Origin: Acidobacteriota bacterium
GTDB taxonomy: Bacteria; Acidobacteriota; Terriglobia; Acidiferrales; UBA7541
Reading direction: 5' to 3'
Length of the DNA stretch: 64,000 nucleotides
Assembly (NCBI GenBank): GCA_013289855.1
Contig: JABCZD010000004.1
Location: 186,001 to 250,000 of the forward strand
Positions 58,272 through 64,000 of this stretch are shown here, one piece after another (within the stretch, counting starts at the first letter, position 1; the number at the start of each line of letters is the position of its first letter). The notes beneath the pieces were generated by a model. The model ran no database searches. It had not been told where the DNA came from and worked only from the letters and a program-made list of their open reading frames with translations. The translations under genes were made by a program, and so were the position numbers.

Positions 58272-59012
58272 TCACGGCGCCGTCTGCACCGCGCCATTTT
58301 TCGCTGCCCACGCCACAAATCCCTCTGGCGCATTGTTAACCCCGGCAATAATCGCCGCCTTCACGCTCTTGATTCCTTGCCACTGCGCATCCCGCAAATC
58401 CGCAAAACGCAAATCCGCGTCCGTAAAATCCGCCCCGGAAAGATCCGCCCCACTAAAATCCGCCCCGGAAAAGTCTCCCTCCGAACAATCCGCCTCCCGC
58501 AAAAGCGCCCGATTGAATTTTCCGCCGCGGAAATTTCCAGATTGCATCTCCGCGAAACTAAAATCCGCCCCGGAAAAATCTCCATCCCGCGCATCCACCG
58601 CGCTGAAATTCGCCCGCAACAATTCCGCCTTTTTCAGCTTCACCCCGCGCAGAAATGCTCCGGATACGTCCACGCCCACCAGCGCCACCTTGTCGTTGTT
58701 CAACTCCTGCAACGCTTCAATACGCCCGCCGCTGCCGCCCTTCCCTTGCGCCGTGTTCATCACCTGCCACATCTGCAGATGCCGCTGCCTCGTCCGGTCC
58801 CCCGATTCCGCAAAATAAAAAATCACCGCCACCAGCACCCCAAAGCTGCTCAAATATTCCAGCGCCTCCAGAAACGCCCAGTTACTCAAAAAATGTGCCG
58901 CCCACTCCACGCACCAGTTGCCCGCCACAAACGGCACCGTCCACCGGCTTCGCGCTCGCGTCCGATACTGCTCCCAATCCTCAGGTCGTTCCCGCCGCTC
59001 CCGATATCTCAT
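58272..59012 (-). CDS. membrane-anchored pentapeptide-repeat protein
   Basis: A 246-residue protein. The ATG at 59012 has AAGGGG just ahead; the frame is open upstream to 59177 but that part is a dispersed repeat in translation (AEFAETQRAQRK), so it is rejected. Residues ~25-75 hold one or two membrane segments (FVAGNWCVEWAAHFLSNWAFLEALEYLSSFGVLVAVIFYF). The C-terminal half is a run of A(D/N)(L/F)xx pentapeptides (GDFSGADFSGADLSGADFTDADLRFADL) that builds a right-handed quadrilateral beta helix. Function unknown; this domain is mostly a protein-binding scaffold. Confidence 0.85.
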   Translation of the reverse strand: MRYRERRERPEDWEQYRTRARSRWTVPFVAGNWCVEWAAHFLSNWAFLEALEYLSSFGVLVAVIFYFAESGDRTRQRHLQMWQVMNTAQGKGGSGGRIEALQELNNDKVALVGVDVSGAFLRGVKLKKAELLRANFSAVDARDGDFSGADFSFAEMQSGNFRGGKFNRALLREADCSEGDFSGADFSGADLSGADFTDADLRFADLRDAQWQGIKSVKAAIIAGVNNAPEGFVAWAAKNGAVQTAP

Positions 59013-59070
59013 AATCCCCTTTCCCCACCTGACGCTGCCCGCCACCCCGCGCCCACTCTTTCGGTCGGCC

Positions 59071-59125
59071 TTTCTCTGTGCCCTCTGCGTCTCTGCGAAC
59101 TCTGCGTTAAAGTCTTTCGCCTTTT
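59071..59125. repeat. CTCTGTGCC...CTCTGCG...CTGCGTT dispersed repeat, copy 2
   Basis: TTTCTCTGTGCCCTCTGCGT, then CTCTGCGAACTCTGCGTT and TTTCGCCTTTTG. Same word order and orientation as 57291-57350. Confidence 0.65.
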
Positions 59126-59561
59126 GACCTTGGCCTCGCCCTTCGGGTCCGTGCGCCATAAAGCCATTCGAATACAATTTTCATTCGAATACTATATAGT
59201 TATCTATTGATAATATAATTTAGACGTGCTGCCGTGCCTTGTGATAGCGCGTCTACCCACCCGGATCTTCTCGCGTTCCCGTAACGCTCGTCCATCGCGC
59301 GGCGGCGCTCTCTTTCCTCCAAACTCGCTGCCATACACTTGGCCCCACCAGTTAACCTCCGAGCCGTCGCAGGCCGCAACACACGATCCTTTATTTTCAA
59401 TAGCTTGCGCACTCCTCTCAAACTACAATTCCCCGTATCCGCCTTATTTTGTTCGGGCTACGCACTCTTTGCCAAAAACACCCGGCGTACCACCCCCCTC
59501 GACCATTCAGATCTTCCCCCAGTCGCCACTTTTCGCGGACGATTCCTACGTAAACCCAATC

Positions 59562-59619
59562 GAATCTGTCTCTTTCGCAGATGTACCGTCCAACCCCTTT
59601 AGAATCTATCTCTTTCGCA
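59562..59619. repeat. 18-bp direct repeats 40 bp apart
   Basis: GAATCTGTCTCTTTCGCA (59562-59579) and GAATCTATCTCTTTCGCA (59602-59619) differ at one position and begin exactly 40 bp apart. Confidence 0.7.
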
Positions 59620-59702
59620 TCTGCCGGGGGGTGGGATACACCCCTGTATATTCACATCTTATAGCAAGCACTATATTTACCGAACGGCGGCAATTGCGCC
59701 GC

Positions 59703-60755
59703 TCACTGCGCCACCGCTGCTGTTTCCAACTTTCGCGCTTCCTGCCACAGCGCCACGTACGGACGCAGCTCGCTCATCATCTTTGCAAATTGCACCAGGT
59801 CCAGCGACTGCGCGCCATCGCTAATGGCCTTTTCCGGCGCGGGATGCACCTCCACGATCAATCCGTCCGCTCCAATCGCTACGCCGGCGCGAGACAGCGC
59901 CGGAACCAGGCTGCGCTTCCCGGTTGCATGGCTCGGATCCAGAATCACCGGCAGGTGCGTCAATTCCTGGAGTGCCGGGATGGCCGCAATGTCGCAGGTG
60001 TTGCGCGTCACCGTTTCAAACGTGCGAATGCCGCGTTCGCACAAAATCACCTCGGGATTTCCGTGCGCCGTAATGTATTCCGCGGACATCAGCAGTTCCT
60101 TCACCGTGCTGCTCAGCCCGCGCTTCAGCAACACCGGACGCCCGCACTTCCCCAGCGCTTTCAACAGCACGAAATTCTGCATGTTGCGCGCGCCCACCTG
60201 CATTACGTCGGCATATTCCGCGATCAACTCCACGTCGCGATCGCTCATCACTTCCGTGACGATCCCAAGCCCCGTCGCTTTTTTCGCTTTCTGCAGCAGC
60301 TTCAACCCCTCCTGTTCCATGCCCTGGAAGTCGTACGGCGACGTGCGTGGTTTGAACGCGCCACCGCGCAGCAATTTGGCGCCGGCCTTGGCCACGCCCT
60401 CCGCGCTTTGCATAATCTGCTTCTCGGATTCCACGGAGCACGGCCCGGCAATCACCACGAAATCGTCGCCGCCAAATTCCGCGCCGGCCGTGCCATTGAT
60501 CTTGATTCGCGTCCGGCCGGTGCGAAATTCCTTGCTCACGAATTTGTACGGCGCGGAAATGCGCACTACTTTTTCCACCTGCGGCATGGCTTCCACGGAC
60601 TCGAAACACGCCGTCACGTCGCCCACGCCCACCACGCCGATCACCACGCGTTCTTCCCCTTCGATGGAGTGCACCTTGTATCCAAAAAACTCCACCTGCT
60701 TGCGCACTTCGTCGATGGCTTCGCGCGTCGCATGCAGCTTCATGGAAATAATCAT
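59703..60755 (-). CDS. aroF: 3-deoxy-7-phosphoheptulonate synthase (DAHP synthase, type I-beta)
   Basis: A 350-residue enzyme of the shikimate pathway that joins phosphoenolpyruvate and erythrose 4-phosphate. The first ~75 residues form a ferredoxin-like regulatory domain (MKLHATREAIDEVRKQVEFFGYKVH) as in Thermotoga DAHP synthase, where Tyr and Phe bind. The catalytic barrel has VIAGPCSVES (~104), GAFKPRTSPYDFQG (~132), PVLLKRGLSST, ILCERGIRTFET and VILDPSHATGKR (~273). Its 5' region carries a promoter, a short leader ORF with aromatic codons and a terminator, so transcription attenuation by aromatic amino acids is likely on top of feedback inhibition. Confidence 0.96.
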   Translation of the reverse strand: MIISMKLHATREAIDEVRKQVEFFGYKVHSIEGEERVVIGVVGVGDVTACFESVEAMPQVEKVVRISAPYKFVSKEFRTGRTRIKINGTAGAEFGGDDFVVIAGPCSVESEKQIMQSAEGVAKAGAKLLRGGAFKPRTSPYDFQGMEQEGLKLLQKAKKATGLGIVTEVMSDRDVELIAEYADVMQVGARNMQNFVLLKALGKCGRPVLLKRGLSSTVKELLMSAEYITAHGNPEVILCERGIRTFETVTRNTCDIAAIPALQELTHLPVILDPSHATGKRSLVPALSRAGVAIGADGLIVEVHPAPEKAISDGAQSLDLVQFAKMMSELRPYVALWQEARKLETAAVAQ

Positions 60756-60811
60756 TCTCGGTTACCTGCCCTTTTCGTTCCCTCAAGAATTAAAAATCCT
60801 GCCCGTAAAAC

Positions 60812-60839
60812 AAAAAAGCCCACTCTCGGCGAGTGGGCT
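60812..60839 (-). terminator. attenuator-type intrinsic terminator ahead of aroF
   Basis: On the minus strand AGCCCACTC, loop GCCGA, GAGTGGGCT, then TTTTTG: a 9-bp perfect stem with T-run, 57 bp before the aroF start codon. A terminator in front of, rather than behind, a gene on the same transcript marks an attenuator. Confidence 0.88.
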
Positions 60840-60861
60840 GAAGTCTCTTGCTGCTTTTTGC

Positions 60862-60963
60862 TTACAACTGCGCCCCTCGCACGAAGATGTGTGGCCTGCT
60901 AAATCGATACCCAAACCAAAGGGTCGAGATTTTAACGGCCGTCGTCTTGGGTGTGCTGATCAT
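60862..60963 (-). CDS. aroF leader peptide with aromatic codons
   Basis: A 33-codon ORF, MISTPKTTAVKISTLWFGYR then FSRPHIFVRGAQL, that stops 22 bp before the terminator stem. Trp16, Phe17, Tyr19, Phe21 and Phe27 make an aromatic cluster as in leader peptides of trp and phe operons. The start at 60963 lies about 20 nt after the predicted transcription start, with GGGA 11 nt ahead. Stalling at these codons when aromatic amino acids are scarce would favour read-through into aroF. The competing antiterminator pairing is not resolved. Confidence 0.6.
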   Translation of the reverse strand: MISTPKTTAVKISTLWFGYRFSRPHIFVRGAQL

Positions 60964-60990
60964 CGATTGGCGTTTCCCGTGACTCGCGCT

Positions 60991-61019
60991 AGTGTATTTC
61001 GTCTCTCGCCGAATGACAA
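60991..61019 (-). promoter_or_regulatory. aroF promoter TTGTCA-N17-TACACT
   Basis: On the minus strand TTGTCA (61014-61019, five of six), 17-bp spacer, TACACT (60991-60996, four of six). It stands between the CAP-domain gene and the leader peptide, exactly where an attenuated aroF transcript should start. Confidence 0.65.
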
Positions 61020-61068
61020 CGGTATTTTTTCGCGCGGATTTTGTCTCCCGCCGCGCCACCGAAGCACG

Positions 61069-61956
61069 CTAATACAGCAACACGGCGAAGTGAAAATGCG
61101 TGAAGCCGGTGTTATCGTTTGGAGGAACACACGCGCCCACGGCGGCGGCGGCGTATTTCTTACTGGCCAGCGGTTTTTGCAGGCCCGGAGGCAATTTGCT
61201 CAAGTCCGCCGTCTCGAACCGCACCACATAGGTGGCTTTCCCGGCGTACCCGTCTCGCATCTGACAGGTTTTGCGCGCATCGCTCCACTGCGTGCGCTCG
61301 GGGTTGTCGGCCGTGCGCACCCCCATCGCGCTGATCAGCTCGCGGATTTTTTCTTCCTGCTCGTTGAGCGTCATCTTTTCAAACGCCAGCGCAAAATCCT
61401 GCACCGCGAACACGCCTTTGCTTCCCGGCATCGTTGCAATCCCCACCGCAGTGAGCTGGGGATCGAGAATATTCGCGCGGTGCGGCGGTGAGTGCATCCA
61501 CTCGTAGTGAATCTCTTCCGCGGTCTGCGCCATCGCTACGTTTTCCGCCGCGACAGAAAACTCTTCGCCGGCTTCGTTCAAACGCTGCTGCAATCCGGCT
61601 TCTCCCGAGAATTGGTGCGACAGCGCTTCATGCTGCACCATCAGCGCGCAGTGCTTCCGCGCCGCCGTGGCCAGATTCGCGTCCCAGCGCAACGCAGATA
61701 GCCCCGCCAGCACGCGCGATTCATTCAATTGGTCAAAAAGAATTTTCTCTGCACCAGAAGGCCCGCCCGGAGACGGTTTCTGCGCTGCCGATGTTGCGGC
61801 GCGTTGCGGGATTGCTCGCGAGGAATTTTGCGCCGAAGGCGGCCGGTTCGGATCGTTACTCGACTGCGCGCTACATTTGTCGGCAAACACGCCGGCGAAC
61901 AGCACCGGGAACGTCATCATCACAACCGCAGGCACCAGCCAGGAGGTCAGTTTCAT
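61069..61956 (-). CDS. secreted CAP-domain (SCP-like) protein
   Basis: A 295-residue exported protein. Signal peptide ~1-31, a Ser/Pro/Gln-rich linker to ~68, then a CAP domain (~70-190): FDQLNESRVLAGLSALRWDANLATAARKHCALMVQHEALSHQFSG, ENVAMAQTAEEIHYEWMHSPPHRANILDPQLTAVGIA. The His and Glu of the CAP cavity (H in ALSHQF, E in EEIHYEWM, H in SPPHR) are kept. A C-terminal ~100-residue part has two Cys (KTCQMR, VGACVPP). Bacterial CAP proteins are secreted and of mostly unknown activity. Confidence 0.9.
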   Translation of the reverse strand: MKLTSWLVPAVVMMTFPVLFAGVFADKCSAQSSNDPNRPPSAQNSSRAIPQRAATSAAQKPSPGGPSGAEKILFDQLNESRVLAGLSALRWDANLATAARKHCALMVQHEALSHQFSGEAGLQQRLNEAGEEFSVAAENVAMAQTAEEIHYEWMHSPPHRANILDPQLTAVGIATMPGSKGVFAVQDFALAFEKMTLNEQEEKIRELISAMGVRTADNPERTQWSDARKTCQMRDGYAGKATYVVRFETADLSKLPPGLQKPLASKKYAAAAVGACVPPNDNTGFTHFHFAVLLY

Positions 61957-62081
61957 ATCAAGTGGCGTTCCGCACCGGGCCGTTCCGCGTCGGGCGAACG
62001 CTCTTCAAGCTAAACACTTTTGCGTGTCGGGAGTTGTACAAAATTTATAGCTGGTTGCTTAAACCTTGGCGAAATCGCGGC

Positions 62082-62807
62082 TTAACCGCGAACGCGCACC
62101 GCGCTGAAGCTCAAAATTACGTGACCACCGTTGGTCGGGCGGCCAAAACTGAGCATCGGGCGGAAGCTGGAGAACATCAGGATTTGATCGAGTTGATGAC
62201 GCGTCTGTTGCGTCGCCGGACCGGAAAGAATTTCGTAGCCATCAAACTGGCCGCGGGCGTTAACGCTGACATCCACGAGCAATCCGTGGGGCATCGAAGC
62301 ATCGCCGTCACCCGATTCCGGAGCCCAGGTTTCGGGATAGTCCGCCAAGGTGAGCAGCTCTGCAGGACGCATCAGGTTGATGGTGGTGGTGTCCGGTTCC
62401 ACCGCGCGCACGGTGAGGCCCGGAGCAATCATCTGAAAAACCAAGGCGAAGACCACGATGGCGGCGATGAATCCGCCGGTAGCGGGAAGCGTAAGCGGGC
62501 GCGCCACGTTGTCCAGCAGGACTTCCGCGTGGGCGCGCGTTTCGCGCAAACGTCCCATCCAGGTTTGCTTCGGCTGCATTTGCGCGGCGGCCACTTTGAT
62601 GCGCACGGCCAAATCCGGCGGTGGAACACTCATGGGAACGCGGGAAAGCAAAACCGCAAGCTTACGAAAACGCTCCAGTTCCGCGCGGCATTCGCCACAG
62701 CCTTCCAGATGCCCGCGCATCTGAATGCGCTCTTCGATGTTTGCCGCGCCGGAGACGGCGTCGTCGAGGTAGCCGGCCAGTTTGCTTTGTACGATTTTGC
62801 ACTTCAT
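62082..62807 (-). CDS. zinc-finger anti-sigma factor with TonB-like C-terminal domain
   Basis: A 241-residue membrane protein. The N-terminal anti-sigma domain has the H-x3-C-x2-C motif (H33, C37, C40; GHLEGCGEC). One membrane helix lies at ~112-130 (GGFIAAIVVFALVFQMIA). The outer part (~160-241; LLVDVSVNARGQFDGYEIL, LDQILMFSSFRPML, GGHVILSFSAV) looks like a TonB C-terminal-type fold. Its start overlaps the sigma gene stop by 4 bp. It should hold the partner sigma factor at the membrane until an envelope signal arrives. Confidence 0.88.
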   Translation of the reverse strand: MKCKIVQSKLAGYLDDAVSGAANIEERIQMRGHLEGCGECRAELERFRKLAVLLSRVPMSVPPPDLAVRIKVAAAQMQPKQTWMGRLRETRAHAEVLLDNVARPLTLPATGGFIAAIVVFALVFQMIAPGLTVRAVEPDTTTINLMRPAELLTLADYPETWAPESGDGDASMPHGLLVDVSVNARGQFDGYEILSGPATQQTRHQLDQILMFSSFRPMLSFGRPTNGGHVILSFSAVRVRG

Positions 62808-63619
62808 TGGGAACGCTCGCTTGCGGAACTGGTCCGCATGGATATTAGCGAAGAATTTTGCTCGGGCCTGGAATCGCCAGACAAGAATGCGCTGGCACTC
62901 GATAGCGCCTCGGAAAATGCTGCATGTTGCCCGGCCACTGCGTCTTGCAGCGCTTCGAGCTGCAAAACTGGAGTATGCGGCTGCGAGAGAATCGGTTGGA
63001 CTTGCCGATGGGATTCGCGATCGCCGAGCAGTGGTTCCAAAATTTCGCGCAGCGCGCGCCGGCCTCGCAAAATACGCGATTTCACGGTGCCGACGCTACA
63101 CTCAAGGACCTCGGCGACTTCTTCATAACTAAGGCCTTCGAGGTCGCGCAAGATCACCGCGCTGCGAAACACATCAGGAACCTGATGAAGAGCGTGTTGC
63201 ACGGCATGCTGAATTTCACGCGTGGCAAGTTGCTCAAAAGGCGACGCGCCAAGATCTTCGACATCGATGTGCGCGTGGCCTTCTTCCGGCTCCGCGTCGA
63301 TGGAGACGTTTTTCTGCAAATGGCGCTTGAACCAGCGACGGTGATTCAGCGCTTCACGAATGGCGATGCGATACAGCCAGGTTTTTAGAGAGCTGCCACT
63401 GCGAAAACCGCGAATTCCGCGAAAGGCTTTGAGAAAAACTTCCTGCGTGCTGTCGGCGGCATCGGCGACATCGCCCAGCATGCCCAAGATCAGGTTATAA
63501 ACAGGTCCATGATAATGGGTGACCAGCCAGTCAAATGCCGTTTCCGAGCCGGCTTGCAGCTCGACGACAAGTTCGGCTTCATCGCGACCCCATGAGAGGG
63601 CGCTAGCCCAATTGGACAC
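62804..63619 (-). CDS. ECF-type RNA polymerase sigma factor
   Basis: A ~271-residue sigma factor. Region 2 runs from FDWLVTHYHGPVYNLILGMLGDVADAADSTQEVFLKAFRGIRGF to KTWLYRIAIREALNHRRW; region 4 has VPDVFRSAVILRDLEGLSYEEVAEVLECSVGTVKSRILRGRRALRE. A tail of ~75 residues after region 4 is longer than usual and low in predicted structure. GTG at 63619 has AAGG 6 nt ahead; a GTG at 63655 is the other option. The overlapping anti-sigma gene downstream is its likely partner. Confidence 0.92.
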   Translation of the reverse strand: MSNWASALSWGRDEAELVVELQAGSETAFDWLVTHYHGPVYNLILGMLGDVADAADSTQEVFLKAFRGIRGFRSGSSLKTWLYRIAIREALNHRRWFKRHLQKNVSIDAEPEEGHAHIDVEDLGASPFEQLATREIQHAVQHALHQVPDVFRSAVILRDLEGLSYEEVAEVLECSVGTVKSRILRGRRALREILEPLLGDRESHRQVQPILSQPHTPVLQLEALQDAVAGQHAAFSEALSSASAFLSGDSRPEQNSSLISMRTSSASERSQ

Positions 63620-63898
63620 TGCCGGCCTTTCTGGCCCGCGCCGGCGGTAAACCACCCGCCCTGGCGAAATCCGAGCCCTGCCGCTCTATTTCCTTAGACA
63701 CCGAACCGCCCGGGGAAGTTTCCCAGAAAGGCGCCCGGAAACCGGTGCTTAAACGCAGATTGTGGCACTCGAAGCCTGCGGGCGCAAGAGTACTGGCGGC
63801 CGGTCCAAGGCGGTACCCGGTGGCATCGCCGGACGAGGGCAAAAAAAAATAGGCCGGGCGTGAACCCGTTTGAGATGTTGAAAATACCAGCAGCCGCA
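63620..63898. other. intergenic region between a PEP-CTERM gene and the sigma factor gene
   Basis: About 280 bp with GC-rich inverted repeats but no gene. On the minus strand CACAAT (about 63765-63770) lies 17 bp after TTGCGC, a weak promoter candidate for the sigma gene. Confidence 0.35.
63841..63868 (-). terminator. terminator of the PEP-CTERM gene
   Basis: On the minus strand a short stem CGGG-TTCACG-CCCG is followed by GCCTA and a run of nine T. The stem is short, but the T-run and the place 30 bp after the stop codon support a terminator. Confidence 0.55.
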
Positions 63899-64000
63899 TT
63901 AGGCGGCACGGCGGACGAGCAGGCCAGCTAATGCAGCCAGACCGAGGCCCATTAGGGTTACCGTAGCCGGTTCGGGTGCAGCGGTTGACGGCACAACGTA
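63899..64000 (-). CDS. PEP-CTERM sorting-signal protein, C-terminal part only
   Basis: The window edge cuts the gene; only the last 33 codons are seen. They read VPSTAAPEPATVTLMGLGLA then ALAGLLVRRAA and stop: a Pro-Glu-Pro motif, a hydrophobic helix and a basic end, the PEP-CTERM sorting tail. Such proteins are exported and processed by an exosortase in bacteria that make extracellular polymer. The rest of the protein and its role lie outside the window. Confidence 0.9.
   Translation of the reverse strand, partial: YVVPSTAAPEPATVTLMGLGLAALAGLLVRRAA

Larger units (their letters stand above)
59013..59702. other. 690-bp gene-poor region
   Basis: No protein gene is supported. It holds the second CTCTGTG-type repeat (59071-59125), an AT-rich block at 59160-59225 that could contain the promoter of the leftward pentapeptide gene, and two 18-bp direct repeats exactly 40 bp apart (59562 and 59602). 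Confidence 0.45.
60756..61068. other. aroF leader region
   Basis: This 313-bp gap is taken up by the promoter, leader peptide and attenuator-like terminator of aroF, listed separately. Nothing else is seen. Confidence 0.6.

Noticed and set aside
59226..60902. 558-residue open frame antisense to aroF
   Set aside because: Composition is Arg/His-rich without family features; aroF on the other strand is certain.
61488..63128. 546-residue open frame across the CAP, anti-sigma and sigma genes
   Set aside because: It runs antisense through three recognised genes and has no domain of its own.
63700..63840. possible c-di-GMP riboswitch near the PEP-CTERM and sigma genes
   Set aside because: GC-rich inverted repeats are present, but none of the conserved bases of the known c-di-GMP aptamers could be matched.
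1..64000. tRNA, rRNA, CRISPR and transposase genes
   Set aside because: I looked through the gaps for tRNA T-arm words, regular spaced repeats and DDE-type transposase motifs and found none; a tRNA scan would be needed to be sure.

Overview
The window looks like a chromosome segment of an Acidobacteriota bacterium (Terriglobia-like; inferred from gene content and style, not from a marker gene). It is GC-rich and free of phage or transposase genes. It carries many secreted proteins of acidobacterial type, small GC-rich hairpin repeats between genes, and a PEP-CTERM sorting tail at the right edge. I saw no rRNA, tRNA or CRISPR array.

Layout. 1-5.5 kb: DUF3309 and BON proteins, a csoR-copA copper operon on the minus strand, a Crp/Fnr regulator, and a ferredoxin with a palindromic operator-like site in front of it. 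5.5-7 kb: two gene-poor stretches that hold strong RNA-structure signals. 7-10.8 kb: an MGDG-synthase-like glycosyltransferase, a PHP phosphoesterase, a PAP2 phosphatase and CutC. 10.8-29.1 kb: the division and cell wall (dcw) cluster on the minus strand, mraZ-rsmH-ftsL-ftsI-murE-murF-mraY-murD-ftsW-murG-murC-murB-ftsQ-ftsA-ftsZ. It has a consensus promoter followed by seven 10-bp-spaced MraZ boxes, and ends in an intrinsic terminator. 29-36 kb: a secreted nucleotide pyrophosphatase, a Tat-exported FAD oxidoreductase, an orphan NtrC-type regulator and a secreted protein. 36.2-41.2 kb: SRP RNA, dnaX, ybaB and recR, with two unrelated genes inserted before recR. 41.6-45 kb: a 1128-residue PilZ-like coiled-coil protein. 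45-49 kb: a MacA-like adaptor with two MacB-type permeases and no ATPase gene nearby.

49.2-52.75 kb is the most interesting unit. It encodes a BlaI repressor, an M56 (BlaR1-like) membrane metalloprotease whose C-terminal region is eight or nine copies of a ~27-residue repeat instead of a beta-lactam-binding domain, and a secreted protein built from the same kind of repeat. They lie behind two BlaI-like palindromes that overlap a promoter, and a terminator follows. 52.8-57.2 kb: a TolC-EmrA-EmrB type efflux operon. 57.5-64 kb: a cytidylate-kinase-like protein, a pentapeptide-repeat membrane protein, a DAHP synthase preceded by what reads as a complete aromatic amino acid attenuator (promoter, leader peptide rich in Trp/Phe/Tyr, terminator), a CAP-domain protein, an ECF sigma/anti-sigma pair and the end of a PEP-CTERM protein.

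How the genes work together: the dcw block supplies peptidoglycan precursors and the divisome. SRP RNA, dnaX, ybaB and recR are housekeeping genes for secretion, replication and repair. The flanks deal with envelope stress, metals and efflux. All functional calls rest on motif recognition by eye; no database search was run.
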